Notes under the pieces: generated by a model
Told to the model about the DNA's origin: nothing
The model's database searches: none
The model's input: only the letters and a program-made list of their open reading frames with translations
Translations under genes and position numbers: made by a program
Source of the DNA: Meandrina meandrites
Lineage: Eukaryota > Cnidaria > Anthozoa > Scleractinia > Meandrinidae
Length of the DNA: 64,000 nt
Direction: 5' to 3'
NCBI GenBank assembly: GCA_963693305.1
Contig: OY855903.1
Span: forward strand, 20,095,755-20,159,754
Shown here: positions 10,199 to 21,581 of the stretch, piece after piece
Layout of the letters: each line of letters starts with the position of its first letter
Position numbering within the stretch: the first letter of the stretch is position 1

Positions 10199-11923
10199 TA
10201 AGTGTTATTGTCAGAGAAAACCGGGCAGGGGCAAAAGATCGAGGTCGCCCGTTTACCTTCATCTTTTCACAGTATAAAAGCTACCTGCCGAAAAGATTAG
10301 GAATGTTGGCATTTGCAGAAGTAGACGTTCGTTTTTCTTCGAGAAATCACCATTCCATTATTTTGGGCACTCCAGCGGCTAAAAATAACCGAGATCTCGG
10401 GCAACTTTGCGTAACCGTAAAACACACCTCGTATGACTCCTAAAAGCTCTTGTATTTTTTCTATGACATTGATCCCTTTATAAGTTGATTAAGATATATT
10501 AAACCTTCTTTGCTTTAATACTGTGTTTTTTACGTGGCGCTAAAAATCGCCACTGAATCGTTAATGAGTGTCACCCAAATATGAGTCATTTTCAGTCGAC
10601 TGTTTCAAAAAAGTGCGGCAGTTTATTTTTAAAGTAAAACCATTTTCCGATAGTATTTTGTGCTCTTAACAAAATCCAGTTTAGTTAAAATTGGTATCTA
10701 GGAGTAAATCGGAGTAAGCGGCATCTGAAACTGCGTACCATTACGATTTTCAGTTAAAAATATTTCCCGCCAAATTGGATATCATTTTTTCGAGTTACTG
10801 TGTTTGTGGTCCAAAATTAACTAAAAGTAGATCCGTTGATTTCGGGATCAAGCATTGACACTGTAATATCATAATAAGATATGTAAACTTTTCAAATCTC
10901 CTTATTAACACTCGGTAAGTTACTAAGTTTTAAAACAGGTCGCTTAATTTTCCCGCGAAAGTTTTATCATTTTCATTCGTCACGCTGCATGGCTGCATGG
11001 TAAAACCGGACTATATCCTCAGTAAATGGTTTTTAATCTGCTAGGAAACTGGAAGCACATATATATCGAAAAGAGAATCGAGACTCCCCCTAAATTAGTT
11101 AAACAAACTTTGAATGAATTTTGTTTACACTCTGTGTATCCCCCGACTTTACCGAATGCGTGACGCGTCACGAATTAAAAGGGCAGACGACAGGTGTTTC
11201 AAAAGGTTTGTTTAGAGTTCTTCTTGGCTTTGAAATCATGAACTGTTCTTTCCGATCAGAAGAATCGCCTTGCAGTCAGGTGTTGGAATTGGCAGAAGAA
11301 TCCACATCTAACAAAGTCTAGAACAATGTCGGTCTCAGAGACCGCGTCCCTCATGACCAGCAGTCGGGAAAACCACCTGTTGTCAGATGCACAGAAATAT
11401 ACCTGTTGGGTAGTAGTTCGAGTTCTCGCAGCCTTTCATAAACATAAAATAAGATGTAAAAAACACCGATTCCTCTGGTGAAATTGAAAATAGCGAAAGC
11501 TGTTGAAAAATTAAGACTAGAACGCTTGCAAAATAGTCTTTGGATGATACGTTGATGTTCATGAACTCAGAGAATTACATGTTAAAAAATACCCGCTTAA
11601 TCAAACAGTTGTTTTATAAAGACAGTCCTGATCAGCATCAAGAGCTCAGCGTAAATTTTCAAGACTAGGCATGTTCTATGAAGGATCTTGAAAACATAGA
11701 CTGTGAGGAATAAACGCTGTGAAGGCTTGATAATGTTTCAGGTACATGTGAAACACTGTAGACTCGAATACATCTCTATCGGTATGGTAATAATTATAAA
11801 GAAAATTACTGATTCTGATCAAATATACTTAGTCAACTTGGACAGTGAACATGAAAATCGTTTGTTTTATGAATAATTCAGTTTATGAATCTTTTTTTTT
11901 ACGAATAATTCAGCAATTATTAA
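10199..11923 (+). repeat. Left arm of a large inverted repeat (1.7 kb)
   Basis: This segment is the near-perfect reverse complement of 14663-16384. Matches run from TGTTATTGTCAGAGAAAACC at the outer end to CAGCAATTATTAA at the inner end. I saw only a few differences, for example a 3-bp indel near 10291 and some substitutions in the outer ~120 bp. Short frames in the arm (for example 11121-11321) occur in both copies and resemble no known protein. It may be a very long terminal inverted repeat of a DNA element or a recent inverted duplication. Confidence 0.92.
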
Positions 11924-12980
11924 CATATCTACTGAGACAGACGTCAGTACTGAACAATTCATGTCCACAAGCGAGAGACCACAGTATGTTATCCAATATT
12001 TGTCTACTTGAATGGTTCGTAGAATAACGAAAGTAAAACGTAGTTTTTTTTTCCTGACAGAAAAAAAAAGATGATACATTTTTTTCACATCGATCAATCT
12101 CTCTAACTGAGCGTTTTGTAACATGAATATTGCCTAAGAAATGGTTCTCATTCAAGTTTAATTTTCTCCTTTGGTAAGACCGCGCTCTCGCTCGCTCGCA
12201 ATCATTTGCACCCTTTGCAAAGAAAAGAATAATGTAGAACTGTTGAACAATGCAGACTGGTGATACAACCCTAAAAATACGTCGCAGCTCGTGATGGAAA
12301 CATTTCACAATGATTCATGACCTGAAGAAGAATTTTTTTGTTGCAGTATTGCCATTTTTGTCAATTATTTTTACATCAGTACATTTCTTGATCATTAGTA
12401 CTTTTTGGGAGGTAACCCATGCCTCTTAAGCGCGGCACATCAAGCTTATTCTATCCAGTTGTAAACTAGAAAGTTAGAAATATCGAATAAAGTAAACTGA
12501 CTCAGTTTAACTTCGCATTTTAATTTTGCGATGGTTACGATTTTAGCTTTCTATTTCGTTGTCTCATTCATCAGTCATTATTTGCTTTAAAAGACCTTAA
12601 AATCATCGTAGAAAAACCAGTGTGTTAAATAATTTATCAACCACATAAGTAGAGTATGTCTGTCTGATTTAAAAGAGATTTTTCTTTGGTTTTATATCAC
12701 AATACAACTGAAAGGAGAAAAAGAAATCTAGAACTCACTTTCTATTGTAAGATCGTTCCAAGGTAGCGTAAAAATGTCTTAAATATGAAGCGATAATTTT
12801 TTGGTTCTGCATTTAATATTTTCCAGCCTAGCTCTTGAAATTGATTGCAGAGAAAAACAAATCGGTCTTCACCAGTCTCATGCAGAAAACAAATCGAGTG
12901 ACTATCAAATTTTACTGTTGCGGCGCAGTACTTAACTCTGACGCTGCATTGGAACAGTTCAAATAAAACCAACCTCGTTC

Positions 12981-13018
12981 CCAGGGTCCTCTCTATATCT
13001 CTAGAGAAAGGACCCTGG
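12981..13018. repeat. Perfect hairpin
   Basis: CCAGGGTCCT at the left and AGGACCCTGG at the right, with a TCT-rich/AGA-rich inner part (TCTCTATATCTCTAGAGA). This is a short foldback inside the spacer of the large inverted repeat. Confidence 0.75.
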
Positions 13019-13442
13019 TTGCGGCTGGTCACGTGATCTGCTAGATTTTAGCAGATTCCAAAGAAATGATTTAAGGGAGGGGTGGGAAAGGTAAAAATTG
13101 TCTTAACATAGCTGAAGTACTGAGCCCGGTCGGGAGTGGAAATTGTAACATTAAAATGACATCGCTTGGAGTGCGGGAAAACCTTTGTGTTTTCGGTGAG
13201 TCTTTTAACAAGAATGTCGACTCGGAATTTTCAAGCGACTCCAAAAAAGAATTCTGAGGTATCTGTCCCGGCAACCCCAAAAAAGATTTTTAAAGCATCA
13301 GTCCCAGCAGATTTAAGTACTTTGCAGGCTGAGCAAAGCAGTTGGGGACAGGACATGGTCAATAAACCTTTTTTCACGGGCAAAGCGACCACTGCTGGCT
13401 GCCGCATCGATGCCGCAGAAGATATCTTTGTCGGGTCAAACT

Positions 13443-13485
13443 TTGATACAAGATAAATATATAGATTTAAGATAAATATATAGAT
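13443..13485. repeat. Tandem duplication, unit AGATAAATATATAGATTTA
   Basis: Two adjacent copies of a ~19-bp AT-rich unit (AGATAAATATATAGATT, joined by TA). Non-coding. Confidence 0.7.
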
Positions 13486-13609
13486 TGTTTAATCATTTGC
13501 TTGAGTTTACAATGTTTCTTAACAAGTGGCCACAGTTTTTATAAGTGTATACGGTTGCCCATATAGGTGCAAGATAAATTTAAAACTGAATATCTTACGG
13601 CATAATAAA

Positions 13610-14370
13610 TTTGCTCACAAGAAAATGAATTATCTCCAGGCACAACAAAATATACTCACGGCAATAGAAGTTTCTTTTTGACACATACCTTACTTTTCTG
13701 GCCTGTACTGAACTGGCTCTCATTAATAAAACTTTTCTCCGTTAATATCTTGCCGTGTGCTTGATCAAGGCGAAGAAATTTGTTTTGATTTTACTTCAAA
13801 ACAGACAGGCGTAAGTTAATTTTAGTCAAGTCTTTCTGTTTGCCGTCGCTTCGAAAAACTACACCTGTATAAACTGTCGGAGTTTCTTTTAAGAAAATTC
13901 ACGGCTTAAACGGAAGCCAGAATAGTACGATGGCCCACAACTCTCACAGCAACAGCGAATCGCGCCGCAAAACAATATAAACACACTACACACAAAATCA
14001 ACTCACAGCAAAATAAAAACAAAACTTATGGCAAAACAGACTCTCCTCGCAGCTAAAACGCGGCTAAAAAAATCAGTGAACTTATACCACAACAAAGAAA
14101 CTCACGGCAAAGCAAACACAAGTCACGGCAAAACCAAACGAACACACGGCACAACAACGAAACTCACAGCAAAATAAACAACTCTCAGCAAATGAAAAAC
14201 TCAAGTCAAGACAAAACAATGTCAACTCGCTGCCAAACAAAATGAACACAACAAAGATTGAAAGAAACTCACAGCAAAACAAACTGAGGTCACGGAAAAA
14301 CGAAACGAACTCCTTGCACAATAACAATACTCACGGCAAAAAAACTCAACTCAAGGTAAAACAAACTCAT
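13610..14370. repeat. Field of degenerate repeats, unit like ACTCACGGCAAAACAAA
   Basis: More than a dozen imperfect copies of ACTCACRGCAAAACAAA occur at irregular spacing, densest from 13970 to 14370. The strand bias (A/C-rich on plus) is strong. It reads as a decayed minisatellite; translated frames give low-complexity Phe/Cys-rich peptides, so coding is unlikely. Confidence 0.65.
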
Positions 14371-14662
14371 TGACCTGCTATCCCTCTCGGACAACATTCG
14401 AGGCAAAACCTGGAAGAACAAGGATTTCCCGTACCCTGTTCAAAGCACTGACACCAAGTCTTTTTTTTAGAAACAAACTCTCCAAGCAAATAACCTATTT
14501 AACCTTCAGGATAATGCTGTAATACCCAGTCGAAAGGAGCGCGGATTGAACACAGCTTAGAAATTCAGCTTAGAAAATCCCGCTCTACATTTATCCCTCC
14601 CCTAGATAGTATGTGTTGTACTATCGACAAAATTTTGTCGAGGAGCAGCCCTCCCTGCGGTT

Positions 14663-16384
14663 TTAATAATTGCTGAATTATTCGTAAAAAAAAAGATTCA
14701 TAAACTGAATTATTCATAAAACAAACGATTTTCATGTTCACTGTCCAAGTTGACTAAGTATATTTGATCAGAATCAGTAATTTTCTTTATAATTATTACC
14801 ATACCGATAGAGATGTATTCGAGTCTACAGTGTTTCACATGTACCTGAAACATTATCAAGCCTTCACAGCGTTTATTCCTCACAGTCTATGTTTTCAAGA
14901 TCCTTCATAGAACATGCCTAGTCTTGAAAATTTACGCTGAGCTCTTGATGCTGATCAGGACTGTCTTTATAAAACAACTGTTTGATTAAGCGGGTATTTT
15001 TTAACATGTAATTCTCTGAGTTCATGAACATCAACGTATCATCCAAAGACTATTTTGCAAGCGTTCTAGTCTTAATTTTTCAACAGCTTTCGCTATTTTC
15101 AATTTCACCAGAGGAATCGGTGTTTTTTACATCTTATTTTATGTTTATGAAAGGCTGCGAGAACTCGAACTACTACCCAACAGGTATATTTCTGTGCATC
15201 TGACAACAGGTGGTTTTCCCGACTGCTGGTCATGAGGGACGCGGTCTCTGAGACCGACATTGTTCTAGACTTTGTTAGATGTGGATTCTTCTGCCAATTC
15301 CAACACCTGACTGCAAGGCGATTCTTCTGATCGGAAAGAACAGTTCATGATTTCAAAGCCAAGAAGAACTCTAAACAAACCTTTTGAAACACCTGTCGTC
15401 TGCCCTTTTAATTCGTGACGCGTCACGCATTCGGTAAAGTCGGGGGATACACAGAGTGTAAACAAAATTCATTCAAAGTTTGTTTAACTAATTTAGGGGA
15501 AGTCTCGATTCTCTTTTCGATATATATGTGCTTCCAGTTTCCTAGCAGATTAAAAACCATTTACTGAGGATATAGTCCGGTTTTACCATGCAGCCATGCA
15601 GCGTGACGAATGAAAATGATAAAACTTTCGCGGGAAAATTAAGCGACCTGTTTTAAAACTTAGTAACTTACCGAGTGTTAATAAGGAGATTTGAAAAGTT
15701 TACATATCTTATTATGATATTACAGTGTCAATGCTTGATCCCGAAATCAACGGATCTACTTTTAGTTAATTTTGGACCACAAACACAGTAACTCGAAAAA
15801 ATGATATCCAATTTGGCGGGAAATATTTTTAACTGAAAATCGTAATGGTACGCAGTTTCAGATGCCGCTTACTCCGATTTACTCCTAGATACCAATTTTA
15901 ACTAAACTGGATTTTGTTAAGAGCACAAAATACTATCGGAAAATGGTTTTACTTTAAAAATAAACTGCCGCACTTTTTTGAAACAGTCGACTGAAAATGA
16001 CTCATATTTGGGTGACACTCATTAACGATTCAGTGGCGATTTTTAGCGCCACGTAAAAAACACAGTATTAAAGCAAAGAAGGTTTAATATATCTTAATCA
16101 ACTTATAAAGGGATCAATGTCATAGAAAAAATACAAGAGCTTTTAGGAGTCATACGAGGTGTGTTTTACGGTTACGCAAAGTTGCCCGAGATCTCGGTTA
16201 TTTTTAGCCGCTGGAGTACCCAAAATAATGGAATGGTGATTTCTCGAAGAAAAACGAACGTCTACTTCTGCAAGTGCCACCATTCCTAATCTTTTCAGGT
16301 AGCTTTTATACTGCAAAAAGATGAAGGTAAACGGGCGACCTCGATCTTTTGCCCCTGCCCGGTTTTCTCTGACAATAACACTTT
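14663..16384 (-). repeat. Right arm of the large inverted repeat (1.7 kb)
   Basis: Reverse complement of 10199-11923 with very high identity. The sum of paired coordinates is about 26586 over most of the arm and changes by 3 at the outer end, from a 3-bp indel. Flanks outside the arms (GAATGATTT at the left, TTAAAAATA at the right) show no convincing target-site duplication. Confidence 0.92.
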
Positions 16385-17436
16385 TAAAAATAAAAATATT
16401 TGGCGTTTATTCAATAGCTAACTTTGCGCTATAATTAACACAAAGTGGTCAATTTAAATAATTCTTAGAATACGTTGCTTTCGCTATGGTAACTTTTATT
16501 GCTTGATAAACCAACGAGCAAATTATGTTGCCTCCATGAAGCTCATTTTGCATCATGATAAAATCAACGACTGTTATGGCTATCGCCCGAATTTTAACCT
16601 AAAAGACACCTCATGAACTCAGAAATATTTTTAATTACGTTTTCTTCATTTTGTTAAAATATTGGTAAAAGAGTACATTTAGTTTGCATAAATACATTAG
16701 ATTCATATTCATTGAGTTTTTAAACGTACATTTATTTTTAGTCTGAAACACTGTTGTCACCCTTTTACGCGCTCGAGCTTTAATTTAAAAGTAGACGTTT
16801 AAGTCTCTTCCATTTTGTGGAAAGTAAAAGCGAGTTTCATATATAGATACCAAATTTAACAGTCAGTGCACTAAATAGCGATAGCTAACTGTACGTAATC
16901 GCTTTTTTACGGCATTACGGTGAAGTATTTTGTGTTTGCTGTAGCAAGGACTTTGTTATACAAATGCTACTGCGTCTCTGTCCCGTCTCATAAATTAAAC
17001 AGAAGTTTGTGGTGCTATAATCAATGACTTCTATACCGCCACTCTAGCCTGTTAATAAACAGCCATGAAGATCACTGGTAGAGCAGTCGGCCTCTCTAAA
17101 CTGAACAAGGTGTTATTGTAATAGATAGACACTTGTTTTGAAACTGTTTAGCATCCGCATGTTCTTCGACCTATAGTTTGACAGTGGGTCAAATGAAAAA
17201 AACGAAAATGTAATTTCGAGTGAAATAGATTTCCTGACATCGTAAAAGTTAATTCTCTGCAAGAAAAGCCATGGACTCTTTACGCAAAAACTAGTCTCCG
17301 CAAACACAAAAAATGGCGAATCCGCAAAATGAATTCCCGCAAAAATTTAGTGCCCCACGGTATGAAAGACATGCTATGAATGAAAACACTTAACACGAAG
17401 AGAGAGAGAGAGAGTACTCACCCTATAAATTTCCGA
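16385..17436. other. Non-coding stretch
   Basis: AT-rich DNA without a recognisable gene. It ends with a short (GA)n run at 17399-17414. Confidence 0.4.
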
Positions 17437-18010
17437 TTGTAAGTGACGTCTGTACAACCAATCACTTGTTAGTGGCCGCTTAACACTCGGGCCGCATACA
17501 AGTGTGCGTGTGTGTTTGTAGGGGGTGGGGAGAGCGCGTGTTGTCATGGTATTAAAAGCATTAACAAAGAATTGAAAGCATCATTAAACACTCTTGTTTC
17601 TTGGCCATTTCAATTTGATTAGAAATAAAATGCACACAGAGGCAACAAACATGACAACGTTTTCGGTGTACGTCTGTTCATCTTCTCTTCGTTTATTTCC
17701 TTCTTTTCTTTAGAAACAAGCCGGCAGCTAGGCGAAAGCAGCTTTCGTCCCGTGCTTCTTCGTGTTCCTTCTCTCGAGGACATTAATTATAATTTCTCGA
17801 CGATGTTCACATAAAAACACAAAATATGCCATTTAAATACGCCACAGATGGCTAAATAGCCCTGTACCGTTATTATAACTTTTACTAGCCCTACAAGGTC
17901 GATGGGAAGGAATTTTTGTCACAGACATCAACTTTCCGTCGTCGTGTTTCAAAGGCCCTTTAAATTGTTTGCAAATCGGAGCAATTGTTCATATTTTTAA
18001 AATATGTAAA
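17437..18010 (+). repeat. Diverged copy of the histone H2A 5'-flanking segment
   Basis: From GTAAGTGACGTCTGTACAAC through TAGTGGCCGCTTAACACTCG, and again through ACAAGCCGGCAGC.AGGCG and GTCGATGGGAA, this stretch matches 27721-28200. That copy starts immediately upstream of the H2A gene. The similarity begins at GTAAGTGACG, just outside where the H2A transcript would start, and no H2A coding sequence is left at this copy. It contains ~80 bp absent from the other copy (about 17560-17640). Interpreted as a segmental duplication that lost, or never had, the histone gene. Confidence 0.75.
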
Positions 18011-18023
18011 ATTACAAATTTGA

Positions 18024-18212
18024 TTAGCCTGCGAGCAGGCTCACCTTTGGGTCACACACGCGAGTGATCTGCGAGCGAAGCGATCAGGCGAGCAGGAGTC
18101 TGGTGTGGAAGCGCCAAGTTAGTGAGGCTCACTTTCTCGTGGCTTCGCCACTCGCGTGACGCGGCTTCGCCACGCGTGCGTGTATCCCAAAGGTGAGCCT
18201 GCTCGCAGGCTA
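18024..18212. mobile_element. Foldback MITE (189 bp) with 8-bp target duplication, hAT-like
   Basis: The ends TAGCCTGCGAGCAGGCTCAC and its exact reverse complement form long terminal inverted repeats that continue through CTTTGGG. AAATTTGA occurs on both sides (18016-18023 and 18213-18220), an 8-bp target duplication. The centre carries further palindromes (GTGGCTTCGCCAC). No coding capacity; the 8-bp duplication favours mobilisation by a hAT transposase. Confidence 0.82.
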
Positions 18213-18220
18213 AAATTTGA

Positions 18221-19104
18221 CTTAAATACAGTTAGCTTATTTTACTGGTCTCTTCCTCATTATAGCTCTTTTAAAGGTGCACTTGCTTTTAAAACTTAAG
18301 AATACCTCATTGACTTAAAATCATTTGTTTCACGGTGCGCAAGTAAAGTAATCGTTCGTCAGTATGAAAATTAGAAGAGTTTGCATTAAGGTGGGGGTAA
18401 AGGTGAATTTGAGTGAAATTTTAAGAGTTTTAAAGAAGGGATAGAAGAAAGAAAATTATTTTTGGAACACCACCAGGCAGTTGACCCCAACGCAAGAGCA
18501 CCCCAGGTTGTCAGGGGACTTTTTGGGTGTCCATCTACTAAATTTTAACTTCAAATTCTAATTTTAAAATCACATTAAATCTTTAATATTTCTTATTTCT
18601 CCAAATTTTTCTAATCCTTTGAGAAAAACTATCTCTTCCCAAACATCCCCAAAAAATTTACAAAACACCGCTAAACAAAGCTTTGTGGGATGAGCAGAGA
18701 GTTTTGGGAATGCTTGAAACGGGAGTGAGATATTCGCATTAAACCCAAGTTAAGCGGTGTAAAAACGGGCTTCAGGTGAACCCCCGCCTTAAAGGGTTAA
18801 AAAGGGGATCGCATAGCCAAATGACAATCGGTTTAACTTTCCTTGTTGAAATAGAACGCGCTAAACAAAAATTGTTTAGCCAAGTAATGAACGGTCTAGG
18901 CCTATATGTCGAATTGGATCGTGAAATTGAGACTAGCCCAAATGCGAATAGCTTAGCTGTCGTTTGTTATATAGTATACGATAAAGAGAAATGGTCTAGG
19001 CAAACCAAAAATGGGCTAGCGTTCAATGTTGCAACGGTACAGTCCCTTTTCGAACGATCGAGCGTGACATCAACTGATGACACAGCTTACTTAATAAAAT
19101 AGAT
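18221..19104. other. Non-coding stretch with one unrecognised frame
   Basis: A 108-codon plus frame at 18776-19102 (starting MNPRLKGLKRGSHSQ) matches no family I recognise. It has repeated GGTCTAGGC motifs typical of decayed repeats. No splice or promoter support. Confidence 0.3.
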
Positions 19105-19469
19105 TCATTTAGTGTTTGGTTGCTTTAAAATGGTTAAAGAAAGAATCTTGAAATTTTGGTTCACTTGACCGTCAATGTGATTGAATAGGACTTGATCCTC
19201 GTGTATTTTGTGTTCTCTATTGATTATGACGGTTGTGGTTTCCTTATCAGCTTTCTTGAGTATACTGTTTTTGCCACGCGAAAGTTCTTTTGAGCACACA
19301 TCGCTCTCCATGTGATAGATTGTCTTTTTAGTGTAGCAAGCTCAAACCCGACTTCTTCTAAGAACGTTTCTAATGCTACAGAAGGTTGAACTGGTGGATT
19401 CCAGTCTGGCTTAAGGTGGAAGGGGTGAGGTTCTTCCTCCTCCCCGTAGAAGATATATTGGAGGCGCAT
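19105..19469 (-). pseudogene. Penelope-like retroelement, N-terminal reverse transcriptase part (fragment)
   Basis: Two overlapping minus frames give MRLQYIFYGEEEEPHPFHLK, PVQPSVALETFLEEVGFELA, then, after a frameshift, KNSILKKADKETTTVIINRE. Together these match the region preceding the polymerase core in cnidarian RTs of the Penelope-like group (the KKADKG-TTV block). The copy is short and frameshifted, and lacks the catalytic core. It is a separate insertion from the C-terminal fragment at 90-626. Confidence 0.65.
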
Positions 19470-19740
19470 CCGTCTACCAAATTGATATAATACAAAACCA
19501 AGTCAACATCTCAAAACGAAGTTAACATTTCGAAACGACTTAATTATAGAGGTCGCGACTGACAAAGCTGTATGTGCGAAGTAGTTGTGCGAAGTAAACA
19601 TTTCGCCGCAATGTCAAAATCGAAACGTGATCGAACTCGAATACCGTTCGAGGTCGTATTTTGGCATGGCGTTGAAATGTTCAAACTTGTAACCTGAAAA
19701 TAGATATCATTATCAATTCGACATATTATAGGCACAGGAA

Positions 19741-19862
19741 GTTCATTTCAAGGTTGGATGTTGAGTGCCAAAGTCGGATGTTGAGAGCTTTTAAAAGTTG
19801 GATGTTGAATGTGTAATTTGGATGTTGAATGTTAAATTTGAATGTTGAGTGCCAAGTTGATT
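19741..19862. repeat. Short tandem repeat, unit like TTGGATGTTGAGTG
   Basis: Five or six imperfect copies of TTGGATGTTGA(A/G)TG separated by 5-15 bp. Non-coding, directly left of the pogo-like MITE. Confidence 0.65.
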
Positions 19863-19950
19863 TTTGGCGGGGTTGGAACAGCATAATTCGCAGCTATTGG
19901 TCACTATTCTACTCCTTTTATGTCACAACAGAACTAAACACGTGGCAATA

Positions 19951-20484
19951 CAGTGGAACCCCGCCTTACGGCCACCTCGTTAATACGGCCACCTCGTTAT
20001 TACGGCCACTTTTTTTTGTCCCGGCAAAATGGCCATACATTTTCTTATAATAAAACCCCGTTAATGCGGCCACCCCGTTAATACGGCCAACGGCCACATT
20101 CTGAAATCCCTAACTATACAATCCTTTATAATATTACCCCGCTAATACGGCCACTCGAACCAAACACCCATTAATAATTGACCAAACGAAACAAATACAG
20201 TACTTGAGAAACAATATTGAATGATATTATATTCAAAACGCCCGTGGATCTCTTTGAGCTTTTCTCCTCTTTGTGAACATCTCTTACAGAAAGATTGTTA
20301 TCAAGGTCTAATAGATTTGGTAGCATTTTGATGTGGCTCTGTTCAATTGTGATATGTATCTGTCAAGACGTCACTTAAAGTAGACGAGTCATGAAATTTG
20401 ACACTACCCCGTTTATACGGCCACCCCGTTAATACGGCCAAATTTCCATGGCCCGTTGGTGGCCGTATTAACGGGGTTCCACTG
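19951..20484. mobile_element. Non-autonomous pogo/mariner-like element (534 bp)
   Basis: The ends CAGTGGAACCCCG and CGGGGTTCCACTG are inverted repeats, each next to a TA dinucleotide (19949-19950 and 20485-20486). This matches Tc1/mariner-superfamily (pogo/Tigger) TIRs and TA target use. Inside are at least four direct copies of CCCCGTTAATACGGCCAC-like sequence. No transposase frame. Confidence 0.85.
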
Positions 20485-20637
20485 TATTTGGGTTATTCAA
20501 ATCGCTCGTTCAAGAAGACAACAATATCGTATTTACACAGTTGTCGCTTGGCAAAATTATTTTTACCCTGGGTGCCAGAGGTTTTTTTTTTTTGTTTTGT
20601 TTTGCGGCGATTCTTTAAGAATCCAAAGGTGAAATAG

Positions 20638-21523
20638 ATGAACATGGCTGCCGAACTGACACCCCCTCGCAGTCAGCGCAATCTTTCTGCGTTTAAACGC
20701 TCGCACCCCAATAGTCCATCCTTTGGAACCCCTAACAACAAACCTAAACCAAAAAAGAATAAGGAAGACGAACCAGAAGAAGAGAAGATATCACTGAAAG
20801 ATGTTTACGACTTAGTCAAGCAAATGAAATCAGATCTTAATACCAAGTACAGTGCCATTGCCGAGAAAGTGGAAGCTCTGGAGAAGCAACTTTCGGCCGT
20901 TGAGGAGAAACTCACCGAAAAACTAAAAAGGGAGGCAGAGAAGATGAAGAAGTCAATTGAAGAGGATCTTAATATCTCATTTCAGATGCTAGAAGATGGT
21001 TTAAATGGAAAGATGCTGAAAGATGGCGTTACTCGACAAAACAATGGAAGCCCACAACAACCTCGAGCAATACACCCGCAAAAATAGCGTAAGGCTATTT
21101 GGTGTAAAGGAATTAGATGATGGAGCCACATCAGAGACAGCAGAGAGCCGAGCCATAAAGGAACACCTTCAGATTGAATTAAACGAGGATGAAATTGAGA
21201 TAGCACATAGAGTTGGGAAGTACAAACCGGAGGGCAAGCTCGATTGTAAAAAGGCCAGACCTGTCCTGATCAAATTTCTGTCCCATAAATCAAAGGAAAA
21301 AGTGATGAAGCAAAAAAGGCGATTCAAGGGCAGTGACTACTGGATCACTGAAGATCTTACATCTATCAATGCAGAGAAGCTGAAATCCCTTAACGAATTA
21401 AGAAAGGCTGGGAAAATTAAAAATGCGTGGTCAACAGACGGAAAGATCCGGGTAAGGAGATTGAATGACTCTGTTGTTACTGTTACGTCAGTCGAAGATA
21501 TTAAGCTGTTAGCTCGTGAATAA
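20638..21523 (+). pseudogene. LINE ORF1: coiled-coil nucleic-acid chaperone, one frameshift
   Basis: The first frame (20638-21087) begins MAAELTPPRSQRNLS, has a basic Pro/Lys stretch, then a long heptad-rich coiled coil (about residues 65-125, EKVEALEKQLSAVEEKLTEK). The second frame (from about 21023 to 21523) continues with HNNLEQYTRKNSVRLFGVKE, IEIAHRVGK, ARPVLIKFLSHKSKEKVM and YWITEDLT. This is the RRM-like plus C-terminal region seen in LINE ORF1 proteins that bind element RNA. The two frames are offset by one base near 21020-21060, which truncates this copy's ORF1. An authentic programmed shift is possible but unlikely. Confidence 0.75.
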
Positions 21524-21581
21524 ATAATGTATCCGTTTTATACTCAAACCCTCACTGTAAACTAACAAACAACAACAACTA

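Larger units (their letters stand above)
11924..14662. other. 2.7-kb spacer between the inverted-repeat arms
   Basis: No transposase, polymerase or other known domain is visible. It contains a hairpin at 12981-13018, a small tandem repeat at 13443-13485, and a long field of short related motifs at about 13600-14370. A 96-codon frame at 13166-13456 has two related blocks (ATPKKNSEVSVP / ATPKKIFKASVP) but no recognised function. Confidence 0.5.

Noticed and set aside
10018..10443. 141-codon ORF as a gene
   Set aside because: It crosses the inverted-repeat boundary, resembles no family, and has no splice or promoter support.
11121..11321. 66-codon ORF present identically in both inverted-repeat arms (also 15265-15465)
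   Set aside because: Identity only reflects the arm duplication; the peptide has no recognisable domain.
14082..14327. Phe/Cys-rich minus-strand ORF
   Set aside because: Generated by the A/C-rich short repeat field; low complexity.
17700..17770. Stretch translating to PAARRKQLSSRA, recalling the histone H3 segment KAPRKQLATKA (also at 27905-27965)
   Set aside because: The similarity is about ten residues, the frame has stops nearby, and no other H3 block is present in either copy.
18776..19102. 108-codon ORF as a host gene
   Set aside because: No known family, no splice sites, repeat-like internal motifs.
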